64,000 nucleotides of DNA from Streptomyces sp. SJL17-4 (GCF_036826855.1 NZ_CP104578.1:5491501-5555500); one strand, 5' to 3'. Counted from the stretch's first letter, positions 39,893 through 51,797 are shown. The notes: generated by a model from the sequence alone, not told the origin. Numbers and translations: made by a program.

Positions 39893-39937
39893 GATGCGAG
39901 CCCCGGCGGAGGACCGTACTCCGGCGGGGCTCGCATC
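39893..39937. terminator. desD terminator, copy B of duplicated hairpin
   Basis: The outer stem GATGCGAGCCCC (39893-39904) pairs with 39926-39937. The inner stem continues with one G-G mismatch to a GACCGTA loop. It lies just past the desD stop at 39953. Confidence 0.85.
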
Positions 39938-39952
39938 GGTCTCTGGGGAAGG

Positions 39953-41743
39953 TCAGGCGAACCGCGCGATCGGGTTCACCAGGTCGCCGACCAGCTGGAG
40001 GGCCGCCGACGGGTCCGCGAGGTCGACCATCTGCTTGTTGTTGCGGAGCTGGAGGCGGTTCAGGGCCGACAGGGCGAAGGTCTCCGCGAACATGTCGTAC
40101 TGGGCGAACCGGTCCGCCAGTTCCGGCTTCGACTGCTCGTAGCCGCGCACGCACTCCGCCACCGTCCGCCAGAAGTCGTCCTCCGTGAGGACTCCCTCCG
40201 TCGCCAGCGTCGCCGACAGGAAGCGGAAGAAGCAGTCGAAGACGTCCGTGAAGACCGAGAGGAGCTTCATGTCCTCCGGGATCTCGGCGCGGACCCGCTC
40301 CACCGCCGGCGGCAGGACCGCCGTCGGGTCCATGACGACGATCTCCTCGGCGATGTCCTTGAAGATCGCCCGCGCGACCGCGCCGCGCTCGTCCAGGACC
40401 AGGATCACGTTCTCGCCGTGCGGCATGAACGCCAGGTCGTACGCGTAGAAGCTGTGCAGCACCGGGAGGAGGTACGCGTCCAGGTACCGGCGGAGCCACG
40501 CCGTCGGCTCCAGGCCCGACTCCTTGATCAGCGCGCCCGCGAAGGACGCGCCCGCGTGGTCCACGTGGACGAGGGACGCCATCGTCGCCAGGCGCTCGCC
40601 CTCGGCGAGGGCCGGGACCGGCGACTCGCGCCAGAGCGCCGCCAGCATCTTGCGGTACGGCGAGTAGCGGTCGGTCGCGGCCTCGTACTCCAGGTGCCGG
40701 TAGCCGATCGCCGCGCGCTCCCGGATGATCGAGAAGCCGGCGTCCGTGAAGACCTCGTCCGAGGCGATCAGGCCGTGCAGCCAGTCGTTGATCGCCGGAG
40801 TCGCCTCCATGTACGCGGCCGAAAGGCCCCGCATGAAGCCCATGTTGAGGACCGAGATCGCCGTCTTGACGTAGTGCTTCGCCGGATCCGAGGTGTTGAA
40901 GAACGTACGGATCGACTGCTGCGCCAGATACGCGTCGTCGCCCTCGCCCAGGTACACCAGGCGCTGCTGCGCGACCTCGGCCGCGAAGGTGACGGACAGC
41001 TTGTTCCACCACTGCCAGGGGTGGACCGGCATGAGGAGGTAGTCGGCCAGGTCGAGGCCGCGGGCCGCCAGGGTCGTCGCGAAGCCGTCCACCGCCGCGT
41101 CGCCCAGCTCCGCGCGGACGAAGGTCTCGTAGTCGATGCCCGCGCCGGCCGTGAACGTGGTGCGGTCGCGCCGCGCCGCCAGCCAGATCAGGTGGATCTC
41201 GCTCGCCGCCTCGGGGGCGTACGCGCGGAACTCGTCGACACCGAAGCCGAGCCGGCCGTTGTTGGCGACGAAGCAGGGGTGACCCTCGGTCATCCCCGTC
41301 TCGATCGCCTGGAAGCCCGCGTGGGTGAGTTCGGAGGAGCTGATCGGCTCCTTCGTCGCCTTGTACGCCGTGCCCGCGAGCGTGGAGGAGATCTCCTCCA
41401 GGTAGACCGGCAGGACCTCGTCGCTCAGGCCGAGGGAGCCGCGCAGCTCGGTGATGAACTGGAGCGCGTCCAGCGGGAGCTGCTCGTCGCCGCGGTGGCG
41501 GCTGATCGACTCGGCGTAGACCTGCCAGTGGTCGAGGGCGTACCGGTCCGCGGTGAAGCGGTACTCGGTGGCGCCGTCGTCCGACAGGACCGCGTAGCGG
41601 CTCTCGCCCAGCTCGCGCGGGTCGAGGAGACGCTCGTGGGCGAACTCGGCGAGACCCTTGCGGATCAGGGCGCGGTTGGCGTCGGCCCACAGCTCGGGGG
41701 TGAGGTGCGCGACGGACTCGGCGCCCCGGACGACGGTGCTCAT
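39953..41743 (-). CDS. desD: Desferrioxamine synthetase (NIS, IucA/IucC family)
   Basis: This 596-residue NRPS-independent siderophore synthetase is full length. It has the ATP-binding signatures KEPISSSELTHAGFQAIETG and HPCFVANNGRLGFG, and MPVHPWQWWNKL in the active site. It condenses and cyclises N-hydroxy-N-succinylcadaverine into desferrioxamine E or related products. The ATG overlaps the desC stop by four bases. It is the last gene of the iron-regulated operon, followed by the copy B terminator. Confidence 0.97.
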   Translation of the reverse strand: MSTVVRGAESVAHLTPELWADANRALIRKGLAEFAHERLLDPRELGESRYAVLSDDGATEYRFTADRYALDHWQVYAESISRHRGDEQLPLDALQFITELRGSLGLSDEVLPVYLEEISSTLAGTAYKATKEPISSSELTHAGFQAIETGMTEGHPCFVANNGRLGFGVDEFRAYAPEAASEIHLIWLAARRDRTTFTAGAGIDYETFVRAELGDAAVDGFATTLAARGLDLADYLLMPVHPWQWWNKLSVTFAAEVAQQRLVYLGEGDDAYLAQQSIRTFFNTSDPAKHYVKTAISVLNMGFMRGLSAAYMEATPAINDWLHGLIASDEVFTDAGFSIIRERAAIGYRHLEYEAATDRYSPYRKMLAALWRESPVPALAEGERLATMASLVHVDHAGASFAGALIKESGLEPTAWLRRYLDAYLLPVLHSFYAYDLAFMPHGENVILVLDERGAVARAIFKDIAEEIVVMDPTAVLPPAVERVRAEIPEDMKLLSVFTDVFDCFFRFLSATLATEGVLTEDDFWRTVAECVRGYEQSKPELADRFAQYDMFAETFALSALNRLQLRNNKQMVDLADPSAALQLVGDLVNPIARFA

Positions 41744-42270
41744 ACGGCGGCTCCCACGGCGGCCTCGAACTGCTCCCGGGTGCAGAAGCTAAGGAGCGCC
41801 TTCTTCTCCGGCTTCTGGATCTCCCGCTCCGGCACGAAGCCGACGGCCTCGTTGAGCGCGTGGACGGCCTTGTTGGACACGTCCGGCTCGACGACCACGC
41901 GCGCGGTCGCCGGGTCGGCGAACAGCTCCGTCATCACGGCGGTGATCACCTTGCGGGTGAAGCCGTGCACGGGGGTGTCGGTGGGCGCGACGAGGAAGTG
42001 CATGCCGACGTCACCCGGCTGCGGCTCGTAGAGCCCGACCAGTTCCAGGTGGGCGGGGTCGTAGCGCTCCATGAGGATCGCGGGCGTTCCGTCGACCAGG
42101 CCGATGAACGCCTCGTGGTGCGGGTGCGCGGCGAACGCCGTGTACTCGCGCACGACGTCCTCCAGGGTCGCGTCCTGCATCATCCAGAAGGCGGCCTTGG
42201 GGTGGGTGACCCAGGCGTGGAGCAGCTCCGCGTCCTTGAGGGGATCGAGCGGGCGGAAGCGGACGGTCAT
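41740..42270 (-). CDS. desC: N-hydroxycadaverine acyltransferase (GNAT)
   Basis: This 176-residue acyltransferase of the siderophore GNAT type contains [20 protein letters not shown] and [20 protein letters not shown], the acyl-CoA-binding pattern of IucB-like enzymes. It succinylates or acetylates N-hydroxycadaverine. It overlaps both neighbours by four bases (ATGA). Confidence 0.96.
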   Translation of the reverse strand: MTVRFRPLDPLKDAELLHAWVTHPKAAFWMMQDATLEDVVREYTAFAAHPHHEAFIGLVDGTPAILMERYDPAHLELVGLYEPQPGDVGMHFLVAPTDTPVHGFTRKVITAVMTELFADPATARVVVEPDVSNKAVHALNEAVGFVPEREIQKPEKKALLSFCTREQFEAAVGAAV

Positions 42271-43550
42271 GCGGCGAACTCCTGGAAAGCGATGGTCTTC
42301 TCGACGGGGTAGTACTCGTAGCCCAGCATCGCCCCGATGATGTACGCGTTGCGGTACGCCCCCATGCCGAGGTCGGGCGAGGTGATCGAGTGGGTGTGCA
42401 CGGAGGCGTTCTGCAGGAACACCCCGCGGCCCGTCGTGTCGATCGCGTAGTTGCGGGCCACGTCGAAGCGGCCCTGGCCGTCCCAGTTGAGGCGGTCGCG
42501 GACCGGCTCCAGGAAGGCGGGGACGGCGTACTTGTACCCGGTGGCGAGGATCAGGCCCTCGGTGTCCAGGGTGAAGTCCTTCTCCTGCTCCTCCTGGCGG
42601 AAGCCGAGGGTGTACGTGCCGCTGGTGTCGTCGTACGCGGCGGCGTGCAGCGCGGAGTTGGTGAGGAGCCGGGTGGGCACGGGGCCGTTCAGGTTCTTCC
42701 GGTAGAGCAGGTCGAAGATGGCGTCGATCAGCTCGCCGTCGATGCCCTTGAAGAGGCCCTTCTGCTGGGTCTCCAGGCGGTAGCGGGTCTGCTCGGGGAG
42801 GGCATGGAAGTAGTCCACGTACTCCGGGGAGGTCATCTCCAGGGTGAGCTTGGTGTATTCGAGGGGGAAGAAGCGGGGGGAGCGGGTCACCCAGTTCAGC
42901 TGGTAGCCGTGGACGTCGATCTCGCTGAGGAGGTCGTAGTAGATCTCGGCGGCGCTCTGGCCGCTGCCGACCAGGGTGATCGACTTCTTCTTCTGGAGCT
43001 CCTCCTTGTTCGGGAGGTAGCGCGAGTTGTGGATGAGGTCGCCGCCGAGGCCCTGGCAGGTCTCGGGGACGTACGCCGGGGTGCCGGTGCCGAGGACCAG
43101 ACGACGCGAGCGGAACGTTTCTCCGGCCTCGGTGGTCACCACGTACACCTCGGCGGTCTCGTCGAACGTCACGGTCGCGACGGTCGTCGAGAAGCGGACG
43201 GAGGAGAGGCGCCCGGCGGCCCAGCGGCAGTAGTCGTTGTACTCGGTCCGCAGCGGGTAGAAGTTCTCGCGGATGTAGAACGAGTACAGCCGGCCCTTGT
43301 CCTTCAGGTAGTTCAGGAAGGAGTACCGCGAGGTCGGGTCGGCCATCGTGACCAGGTCCGACATGAACGGGGTCTGGAGGTGGGCGCCTTCGAGGAACAT
43401 CCCCGAGTGCCATTCGAAGTCGGGCTTCGACTCCAGGAAGAGGCCGTTCAGCTCCTGGATCGGCTCGGTCAGGCAGGCGAGTCCGAGGTTGAACGGACCG
43501 AGTCCGATGCCGATGAAGTCGTGGATCTCGGTCGTCTCAGGCGTGGACAA
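42267..43550 (-). CDS. desB: Cadaverine N-monooxygenase
   Basis: This 427-residue flavin-dependent N-hydroxylase of the lysine/ornithine monooxygenase type has an FAD motif [14 protein letters not shown] (about 13-26), an NADPH motif [15 protein letters not shown], and a C-terminal ATGYKYAVP. It hydroxylates cadaverine. The start is TTG at 43550 with GGAGAG four bases upstream, overlapping the desA end by 14 bases. Confidence 0.96.
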   Translation of the reverse strand: MSTPETTEIHDFIGIGLGPFNLGLACLTEPIQELNGLFLESKPDFEWHSGMFLEGAHLQTPFMSDLVTMADPTSRYSFLNYLKDKGRLYSFYIRENFYPLRTEYNDYCRWAAGRLSSVRFSTTVATVTFDETAEVYVVTTEAGETFRSRRLVLGTGTPAYVPETCQGLGGDLIHNSRYLPNKEELQKKKSITLVGSGQSAAEIYYDLLSEIDVHGYQLNWVTRSPRFFPLEYTKLTLEMTSPEYVDYFHALPEQTRYRLETQQKGLFKGIDGELIDAIFDLLYRKNLNGPVPTRLLTNSALHAAAYDDTSGTYTLGFRQEEQEKDFTLDTEGLILATGYKYAVPAFLEPVRDRLNWDGQGRFDVARNYAIDTTGRGVFLQNASVHTHSITSPDLGMGAYRNAYIIGAMLGYEYYPVEKTIAFQEFAA

Positions 43551-44976
43551 GGGTCTCTCCCAGGTACTGCTCGGCGTAGCCGGCGATCAGATCGAGGACG
43601 GCGGCGATGTCGGCCGCGGTGGTCTCGGGGTTGAGCAGGGTGAACTTGAGGTACTGGCGGCCGTCGACCTTGGTGCCGGCGACGACGGCCTCGCCGGAGG
43701 CGAACAGGGCCTTGCGGGCGTGCAGGTTGGCCCGGTCGATGTCCTCGGGGGACGTGACGTTCTCCGGGATGTAGCGGTAGACGAGGGTGGAGATCTGCGG
43801 CTCGACCACGACGTCGTAGCGCGGGTCGGCGGCGAGCAGCGCGAAGCCCTCGGCGGCCAGGTCGCAGACCTCGTCGAAGAGCTGCCCGACCCCGTCGGCG
43901 CCCATCACGCGCAGCGTCATCCACAGCTTGAGCGCGTCGAAGCGGCGGGTGGTCTGGAGGGACTTGTCGACCTGGTTGGGGATGCGCTCGGCGACCGTGC
44001 GAGCCGGGTTCAGGTAATCCGCGTGGTACGTCGCGTGGCGCAGGGTCCCGCCGTCGCGGACCAGGATGGCGGAGGAACTCACCGGCTGGAAGAAGGACTT
44101 GTGGAAGTCGACGGTGACCGAGTCGGCCCGCTCGATGCCGTCCAGGAGGTGGCGGCGGGTGGGGGAGGCGAGCAGTCCGCAGCCGTAGGCGGCGTCCACG
44201 TGCATCCAGGCGCCGTACTCGTCGGCCAGGGCGGCGATCTCGGGCAGCGGGTCGATGGAGCCGAAGTCGGTGGTGCCGGCGGTGGCGACGATCGCCATCG
44301 GGACGAGGCCCTCGGCGCGGCAGGCCGCCAGCTCGGCGGCGAGGACGACGGACTGCATCCGCTTGTTCCGGTCGACCGGTATGGAGACGACGGCGTCCTG
44401 GCCGAGGCCGAGGAGGGTGGCCGACTTCTGGACGCTGAAGTGGCTGCACTCGGAGGAGAAGATCCGGAGCCTCGACAGGTCGGTGGTCTTCGCCTCCTCG
44501 CGGGCGAGGAGCAGCGCCTGGAGGTTGGACTGCGTACCGCCGCTGGTGAACACGCCGTCGGCGGCCGGGCCGAGGCCGATGCGGCCGCAGGTCCAGTCGA
44601 CGATCTTGCGCTCGATCAGGGTGCCGCCGGCGCTCTGGTCCCAGGTGTCCAGCGAGGAGTTGACCGCCGAGAGGACGGCCTCGCCGAGGACGGCGGGGAT
44701 GACCACCGGGCAGTTGAGGTGGCCCAGGTAGCGGGGGTGGTGGAAGTAGACGGCGTCGCGGAGGTAGACGCTCTCCAGCTCGTCGAGCGCGGCGGAGGAG
44801 TCGCCGAGCGGCCGGTCGAGGTCGACGGCGTCGATGACGGGGGCGAGCTCGGCGGGGGTCACTCCGGTGAACGGACGTCGCGTCGCGGCGAGTTTGTCCG
44901 CCACCCGCTCGACTCCTTCGGTGACGGAGCGGCGGTAGCTCTCCGCCGTGGCGTCATTGAGCAGGTGCGAGCGCAT
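43537..44976 (-). CDS. desA: Lysine decarboxylase (PLP)
   Basis: This 479-residue group II PLP decarboxylase has PLP lysine K293 in DFHKSFFQP, and HVDAAYGCG holds the Asp that contacts the pyridine nitrogen. It decarboxylates lysine to cadaverine, the first step to desferrioxamines. GGAGG precedes the ATG. A perfect iron box lies 51-69 bases upstream. Confidence 0.97.
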   Translation of the reverse strand: MRSHLLNDATAESYRRSVTEGVERVADKLAATRRPFTGVTPAELAPVIDAVDLDRPLGDSSAALDELESVYLRDAVYFHHPRYLGHLNCPVVIPAVLGEAVLSAVNSSLDTWDQSAGGTLIERKIVDWTCGRIGLGPAADGVFTSGGTQSNLQALLLAREEAKTTDLSRLRIFSSECSHFSVQKSATLLGLGQDAVVSIPVDRNKRMQSVVLAAELAACRAEGLVPMAIVATAGTTDFGSIDPLPEIAALADEYGAWMHVDAAYGCGLLASPTRRHLLDGIERADSVTVDFHKSFFQPVSSSAILVRDGGTLRHATYHADYLNPARTVAERIPNQVDKSLQTTRRFDALKLWMTLRVMGADGVGQLFDEVCDLAAEGFALLAADPRYDVVVEPQISTLVYRYIPENVTSPEDIDRANLHARKALFASGEAVVAGTKVDGRQYLKFTLLNPETTAADIAAVLDLIAGYAEQYLGETLVHA

Positions 44977-45026
44977 GTGGGGGGCCTCCGGACAGCAGAG
45001 AGGGGTGAGGGGGCGGCGACGCTTCG

Positions 45027-45045
45027 TTAGGTTAGCCTAACCTAA
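45027..45045. promoter_or_regulatory. Iron box (DmdR1 operator) of desABCD
   Basis: TTAGGTTAGCCTAACCTAA is a textbook 19-bp iron box. The symmetry extends to 31 bp (45021-45051). Iron-loaded DmdR1 binds such boxes and represses the operon (established knowledge). Confidence 0.95.
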
Positions 45046-45114
45046 CGAAGCATCGCAACGTCCCCTCGCCCCTCTCAGGTCACACTCGGGGGACGGGAGT
45101 TGAGGCGCGAACGC

Positions 45115-45975
45115 CTACGCGTCTTCCTGCGTCTCGTCCGGGACCTCGCGCAGCGCGTCCTCGGACAGACCCTTGCGCCAGTAGCCGACGAACGTCACCC
45201 GGCGCCGGTCGATTTCACGGTCCCGGACGAAGTGCCGACGCAGCGCCTTCACCGCGCCCGACTCGCCCGCGATCCAGACGTACGGGGCCTCCCCGGGCAG
45301 CTCGACGCCGCGCACCGCCTCCACGGCGGACGGCGCCCCCTCTTCGCGTACGAGCCAGGTGACGGTCGCGTCCGCCCGCGTCGCGAGCTCCGTACGGTCG
45401 CCGGAGTACGGCACCTCCAGGAACACCTGGGCGCGGGTCTCGGCCGGCAGCCACTCCAGGATCGCCGAGGCGGCCGGCAGGGCCGTCTCGTCCGCCCAGA
45501 TCAGGACCGAGTCGGCGTCCTCGGGCAGCTGGAAGCGGACGCCGGTGTTCTCGGCGACCGCCGGGCCGAGGACGACCACGCGGTCACCCGGGGTGGCGCG
45601 CGAGGCCCAACGGCAGGCGGGGCCGCCGTCCTCGTGGATCGCGAAGTCGATGTCGACGGCGTTCTCGCCGTGCTCCGGCTCGGTGCGCTGCTCGCGGACG
45701 GTGTACGAACGCATCACGGCCCGCTCGTCGTCGGGCATCGCGCGCCAGGCGCCGAGGATCGCGTACATGTCCGGGTTGTCGAGCGGCGGCAGGACCGGCG
45801 CGTCCTGGCCGGGGTGCGGCAGGAAGAGGGAGAGTGACTGGTCGCGGCCGCCGGCGGCGAAGTTCTTCAGCTCGTCGCCGGTGAAGGTGACGCGGACCAG
45901 GGACGGGCCGAGCCGCCGGGTCCGGTCCACCTGGAGGCGGAAGAACTGGAAGGGGGCGGTCTCGGGGTTCGTCAT
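45115..45975 (-). CDS. desF: Siderophore-interacting protein (ferric-siderophore reductase)
   Basis: This 286-residue FAD-binding reductase of the ViuB/SIP family contains MRSYTVREQRTE (the RxYT FAD motif) and ASRATPGDRVVVLGP. A C-terminal NAD(P)H-like domain has VWIAGESGAVKALRRHF and VGYWRKGL. It releases iron from ferrioxamine in the cytoplasm. It has its own iron box directly upstream and lies between the des operon and the acyl-CoA genes, the position of SCO2781 in S. coelicolor. Confidence 0.9.
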   Translation of the reverse strand: MTNPETAPFQFFRLQVDRTRRLGPSLVRVTFTGDELKNFAAGGRDQSLSLFLPHPGQDAPVLPPLDNPDMYAILGAWRAMPDDERAVMRSYTVREQRTEPEHGENAVDIDFAIHEDGGPACRWASRATPGDRVVVLGPAVAENTGVRFQLPEDADSVLIWADETALPAASAILEWLPAETRAQVFLEVPYSGDRTELATRADATVTWLVREEGAPSAVEAVRGVELPGEAPYVWIAGESGAVKALRRHFVRDREIDRRRVTFVGYWRKGLSEDALREVPDETQEDA

Positions 45976-45981
45976 GAAAAC

Positions 45982-46000
45982 ATAGGTTAGCCTAACCTCA
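45982..46000. promoter_or_regulatory. Iron box of the siderophore-interacting protein gene
   Basis: ATAGGTTAGCCTAACCTCA matches the iron-box consensus closely (core GGTTAGCCTAACC intact) and lies seven bases upstream of the gene's ATG at 45975. Confidence 0.88.
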
Positions 46001-46018
46001 TAAATCCTGGTACGGGGG

Positions 46019-46053
46019 GAGGGCCCGCCACCCCCTCGGGATGACGGGCCCTC
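46019..46053. terminator. Hairpin after acyl-CoA dehydrogenase
   Basis: GAGGGCCCG pairs with 46045-46053 around a 17-base loop, just past the leftward acyl-CoA dehydrogenase stop. Confidence 0.55.
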
Positions 46054-46080
46054 CCTGCCGAACGGGCCGGGTCGGCCGGG

Positions 46081-47241
46081 TCAGGCCTGGAGGCCCAACT
46101 CCCGGGCGATCAGCATCCGCTGGACCTCGCTCGTGCCCTCGCCGATCTCCAGGATCTTCGAGTCGCGCCACATCCGGGCCACCGGGTACTCGTTCATGAA
46201 GCCGTAGCCGCCGTGGATCTGGGTCGCCTCACGGGCGTTGTCCACGGCCACCGTCGAGGAGTACAGCTTCGCGATCGCCGCCTCCTTCTTGAACGGCTCG
46301 CCGAGGACCAGCCGCGAGGCCGCGTCCCGCCAGCCGATCCGGGCCATGTGCGCCCGCATCTCCATGTCGGCGATCTTGAACTGGATGGCCTGGTTGTCGC
46401 CGATCGGCCGGCCGAAGGCGTGACGTTCCTTCGCGTACTTCACCGACTCGTCGACACAGCCCTGCGCCAGACCCGTCGCAAGGGCGGCGATCGCGACCCG
46501 GCCCTCGTCCAGGATCCGCAGGAACTGCGCGTACCCGCGGCCCTCCTCGCCGAGCAGGTTCCCCACCGGGACCCGGACGTCGTCGAAGGACAGCTCACGG
46601 GTGTCCGAGGCGTTCCAGCCGACCTTCGAGTACGGGGCGGCGACGGTGAAGCCGGGGGTGCCGGAGGGGACGATGATCGAGGAGATCAGCGGTCGGCCGT
46701 CGGGCTTGCGGCCGGTGACCGCCGTGACCGTCACCAGACCCGTGATGTCCGTACCGGAGTTGGTGATGAAGCACTTCGAACCGTTGATGACCCACTCGTC
46801 GCCGTCGCGCACGGCGGTGGTGCGGGTGCCGCCCGCGTCACTGCCCGCGCCGGGCTCGGTGAGACCGAAGGCGCCGAGCAGCTCGCCCGCGCAGAGCCTC
46901 GGCAGCCACTCGCGCTTCTGCTCGTCCGTACCGAAGAGGTACACGGGCATCGCGCCGAGCGAGACGCCCGCCTCCAGGGTGATCGCGACGGAGGAGTCGA
47001 CCCGGGCCAGCTCCTCCAGGGCGATGCCGAGCGCCAGGTAGTCGCCGCCCATGCCGCCGTACTCCTCGGGGAACGGCAGCCCGAACAGGCCCATGCGGCC
47101 CATCTCGCGGACGATCTCGTACGGGAACTCGTGCCGCTCGTAGTAGTCGCCGATCTTCGGCGCCACGACGTCGTGCGCGAACGCCTCGACGGTACGGCGG
47201 AGTTCCTCGTGCTCTGCGGTGAGCCGGTGGTCGAGAGACAT
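46081..47241 (-). CDS. acdH: Acyl-CoA dehydrogenase (isovaleryl/branched-chain type)
   Basis: This 386-residue flavoenzyme has FAD and acyl-CoA motifs GAFGLTEPGAGSDAGGTRT and FITNSG, and C-terminal ATQIHGGYGFMNEYPVARMWRD followed by EIGEGTSEVQRM with the catalytic Glu region. It oxidises a branched acyl-CoA, most likely isovaleryl-CoA given its operon. It is the last gene, eight bases after the HMG-CoA lyase gene. Confidence 0.93.
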   Translation of the reverse strand: MSLDHRLTAEHEELRRTVEAFAHDVVAPKIGDYYERHEFPYEIVREMGRMGLFGLPFPEEYGGMGGDYLALGIALEELARVDSSVAITLEAGVSLGAMPVYLFGTDEQKREWLPRLCAGELLGAFGLTEPGAGSDAGGTRTTAVRDGDEWVINGSKCFITNSGTDITGLVTVTAVTGRKPDGRPLISSIIVPSGTPGFTVAAPYSKVGWNASDTRELSFDDVRVPVGNLLGEEGRGYAQFLRILDEGRVAIAALATGLAQGCVDESVKYAKERHAFGRPIGDNQAIQFKIADMEMRAHMARIGWRDAASRLVLGEPFKKEAAIAKLYSSTVAVDNAREATQIHGGYGFMNEYPVARMWRDSKILEIGEGTSEVQRMLIARELGLQA

Positions 47242-47249
47242 GGGGGACG

Positions 47250-48188
47250 TCACTCCTTGTGGGAGAGGGCGCGGACGGTACGGGAAGGGCTGGGGCGGCC
47301 CAGCTGGTCGGCCATCCACACGCTTGTGGCGGTGAGGGCGGCCAGATCGACCCCGGTCTCGATGCCGAGACCGTCGAGCATCCACACGAGATCCTCGGTG
47401 GCGAGATTGCCGGTCGCGCTCTTCGCGTACGGGCAGCCGCCGAGGCCGCCGGCGGAGGCGTCGACCGTCGTCACCCCGTGGCGCAGGGCGGCGAGGGTGT
47501 TGGAGAGGGCCTGGCCGTAGGTGTCGTGGAAGTGCACGGCGATACGGGAGGTGGGCACGCCGGCCTCGTCGAGCGCGGTCAGCAGGGCTTCGACATGCCC
47601 GGGGGTGGCGACCCCGATGGTGTCGCCGAGGCTCAGCTCGTCGCAGCCCATCTCGGCCAGGGCCTTGGTGACGCGGACGACCTGCTCGACGGGGACGGCG
47701 CCCTCCCAGGGGTCGCCGAAGCACATCGACAGATAGCCGCGGACCTTGAGCCCCGCCTCTATGGCACGGGTGACCGTCGGGGCGAAGAGGGCGAGGGCCT
47801 CGTCCACGGTCCGGTTGAGGTTGGCCTTCGCGAAGGACTCCGTGGCGGAGGCGAAGACGGCGATCTCACGGACGCCGAGGGCGAGGGCGCGGTCGAGACC
47901 GCGCTCGTTCGGCACGAGGACGGGGAGACGGACGGGGAGGTCGCGGACCAGCGGGAACAGCTCCTCCGCGTCGGCCAGCTGGGGCACCCACTTGGGGTGC
48001 ACGAAGCTGGTCGCCTCGACGGTGGAGAGCCCGGCGGCGGCCAGCCGCCGGATGAACTCCGCCTTCACGCCGGTCGGGACGGCGCCCTTCTCGTTCTGCA
48101 GGCCGTCGCGCGCGCCGACCTCGTGGATCCGTACCCGGGCCGGCAGGGCGGGATCGGGCACCACCATGGGCAGTCCGGCGGCGGTCAT
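47250..48188 (-). CDS. Hydroxymethylglutaryl-CoA lyase
   Basis: This 312-residue HMG-CoA lyase has [11 protein letters not shown] at the N-terminus of the barrel, [18 protein letters not shown], the metal site HFHDTYGQ, and the flexible catalytic-Cys loop [17 protein letters not shown]. It splits HMG-CoA to acetoacetate and acetyl-CoA, the last step of leucine catabolism. It overlaps the carboxylase gene by four bases. Confidence 0.95.
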   Translation of the reverse strand: MTAAGLPMVVPDPALPARVRIHEVGARDGLQNEKGAVPTGVKAEFIRRLAAAGLSTVEATSFVHPKWVPQLADAEELFPLVRDLPVRLPVLVPNERGLDRALALGVREIAVFASATESFAKANLNRTVDEALALFAPTVTRAIEAGLKVRGYLSMCFGDPWEGAVPVEQVVRVTKALAEMGCDELSLGDTIGVATPGHVEALLTALDEAGVPTSRIAVHFHDTYGQALSNTLAALRHGVTTVDASAGGLGGCPYAKSATGNLATEDLVWMLDGLGIETGVDLAALTATSVWMADQLGRPSPSRTVRALSHKE

Positions 48189-50110
48189 GCGTCCTCCTCG
48201 TCGCGGGGCTTCACCACGGCCAGGATCTGGTCCATGGCGACGGTGGTGCCGGGTGTGACGTCCAGCTCGGTGACGGTGCCGGCGTGCGGGGCGGAGATGA
48301 CGTGCTCCATCTTCATCGCCTCGACGACGAGCAGGCTCTGCCCGGCCTCGACCTCGTCCCCGACGGCCACCTTCACGACGGTGACCGTGCCGGGCATGGG
48401 CGCGGCGAGCGTGTCGGCGCCGCCGTGCCGGGCGCCGGAGAGCGCGGCCTCGACGGGGTCGTGGTCCATGACGTGCCAGGAGTCGCCTTCACGGCCGAGC
48501 CAGTCGCCTGCGCGGTGGAAGGTGTGGGTGACACCGTCGACGGTCACGTGCACGGTGGTGTCGGTGACCCGGGCGTCGTCGGCGGCCCGGCGAGTGACGG
48601 GTTCGAGGCCCGGTACGCGCAGCGAGAAGGCCGGGACCATCGGGGTGCCGCCCAGCCGGAAGCCGCTCGGCACCGAGAACGGGTCGGTCCAGCCGTCCCG
48701 GGGCGCCGGGGCCAGCTCCGCGAGGCGTACGGCGGCAGCCGCCGCGTACACCTCCTGCGGGACCCCGGCGTCGATCAGGTTCTCCGCCTCCCGTTCCACC
48801 AGACCCGTGTCCAGGTCGCCCGCCACCACGGCCTCGTGGGCGAGGAGCCTTCGGAGGAAGCCTGCGTTCGTGGGGACGCCCAGGGTCGTCAGGTCGGCGA
48901 GGGCCGCGCGGAGTTTACGGAGGGCCGTGGGGCGGTCCTCGGCGTGGACGATGACCTTCGAGAGCATCGGGTCGTAGAGGGAGGAGACCTCCGTGCCCTG
49001 CGAGAGGCCGGAGTCGGTGCGGACGCCGTTGCCCTGCGGCTCGTTCAGCGCCAGGACCGTACCGCCCGACGGGAGGAAGCCGCGGGAGGGGTCCTCGGCG
49101 CAGATGCGGGCCTCGATCGCCCAGCCGTCCAGCCGGATCTCGTCCTGCGTGAAGGGGAGCCGCTCGCCCGCCGCCACCCTCAGCTGCCACTCCACCAGGT
49201 CGATACCCGTGATCAGCTCCGTGACCGGGTGTTCGACCTGGAGGCGGGTGTTCATCTCCATGAAGTAGTACGAGGAGGGGTCGCCGCCCGGGACGATGAA
49301 CTCGACCGTGCCCGCGCCCACATAGCCGCAGGACCGGGCCGCCTCGACCGCCGCCGCGCCCATCGACGCCCGGAGCTCCGGAGTCAGCAGGACGCTGGGT
49401 GCCTCTTCGATGATCTTCTGGTGGCGGCGCTGGAGCGAGCACTCGCGCTCGCCGAGGTGGATCACGTTGCCGTGGGCGTCCGCCAGGACCTGGATCTCGA
49501 TGTGCCGGGGGCGGTCGATCCACCGCTCCACCAGCAGCGTGTCGTCGCCGAACGACGCGCGGGCCTCACGGCGCGCGGACGCGATCTCCTCGTCCAGGAC
49601 TGCGAGGTCCCGGACGAGCCGCATCCCCTTGCCGCCACCGCCGGCGGACGGCTTGAGCAGAACGGGCGCCCCCAACTTCCGGGCCGCCTCGACCAGTTCG
49701 GGGTCGGCCGCGCCGGGCACGACGGGGACGCCCGCCGTCTTCACCGTTTCCTTCGCCCGGATCTTGTCGCCCATCAGCGAGATCGCGGAGGCCGGGGGGC
49801 CGATGAAGACCAGGCCCGCGTCCGCGCAGGCCTGCGCGAACCCGGCGTTCTCGGCCAGGAAGCCGTAGCCGGGGTGGACGGCCTGCGCGCCCGTCCGGGC
49901 GGCCGCGTCGAGCAGTGCCTCCACCGACAGGTACGACTCCGAGGCCGGCGGCGGACCGATGCGTACCGCCGTGTCCGCCTCCCGTACGTGCCGGGCGTCG
50001 GCGTCCGCGTCGCTGTACACCGCCACCGAACGTACACCCAGGGCCCGCAGCGTGCGGATGACACGGACCGCGATCTCGCCCCGGTTGGCCACAAGGACTG
50101 TGTCGAACAT
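48185..50110 (-). CDS. Biotin-dependent acyl-CoA carboxylase alpha subunit
   Basis: This 641-residue protein has biotin carboxylase domains ([19 protein letters not shown] at the start; [17 protein letters not shown]-grasp loop; [16 protein letters not shown]). A BT/linker region follows, then a C-terminal biotinyl domain with VEAMKMEH, whose Lys carries biotin. With the beta subunit next door and HMG-CoA lyase after it, it is most likely methylcrotonyl-CoA carboxylase alpha. Confidence 0.95.
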   Translation of the reverse strand: MFDTVLVANRGEIAVRVIRTLRALGVRSVAVYSDADADARHVREADTAVRIGPPPASESYLSVEALLDAAARTGAQAVHPGYGFLAENAGFAQACADAGLVFIGPPASAISLMGDKIRAKETVKTAGVPVVPGAADPELVEAARKLGAPVLLKPSAGGGGKGMRLVRDLAVLDEEIASARREARASFGDDTLLVERWIDRPRHIEIQVLADAHGNVIHLGERECSLQRRHQKIIEEAPSVLLTPELRASMGAAAVEAARSCGYVGAGTVEFIVPGGDPSSYYFMEMNTRLQVEHPVTELITGIDLVEWQLRVAAGERLPFTQDEIRLDGWAIEARICAEDPSRGFLPSGGTVLALNEPQGNGVRTDSGLSQGTEVSSLYDPMLSKVIVHAEDRPTALRKLRAALADLTTLGVPTNAGFLRRLLAHEAVVAGDLDTGLVEREAENLIDAGVPQEVYAAAAAVRLAELAPAPRDGWTDPFSVPSGFRLGGTPMVPAFSLRVPGLEPVTRRAADDARVTDTTVHVTVDGVTHTFHRAGDWLGREGDSWHVMDHDPVEAALSGARHGGADTLAAPMPGTVTVVKVAVGDEVEAGQSLLVVEAMKMEHVISAPHAGTVTELDVTPGTTVAMDQILAVVKPRDEEDA

Positions 50111-50124
50111 CTTCTGCGGTCCCC

Positions 50125-51732
<1,608 letters not shown>

Positions 51733-51752
51733 CCCTCGAGCTCCCTTGCTCG

Positions 51753-51797
51753 GTTAATGAGCGTTAACGTATGTCGTTCAGGTTAACGACCGCTAAC
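51753..51797. promoter_or_regulatory. Two operator dyads in liu-type promoter region
   Basis: GTTAATGAGCGTTAAC (51753-51768) and GTTAACGACCGCTAAC (51782-51797) share the form GTTARYG-N2-CRYTAAC and are 29 bp apart centre to centre. They lie between the carboxylase operon and the divergent TetR gene and are the likely binding sites of that repressor. Confidence 0.72.

Noticed and set aside
37476..39932. Insertion sequence or transposon
   Set aside because: No transposase or integrase frame exists in the interval, and the flanking direct repeats are a functional terminator hairpin rather than a short target duplication.
41740..43413. A 557-residue frame joining desC and part of desB region
   Set aside because: The desC ATG at 42270 overlaps the desB stop by 4 bases, and the upstream part of the long frame is out of frame with desB and Arg/Pro-rich.
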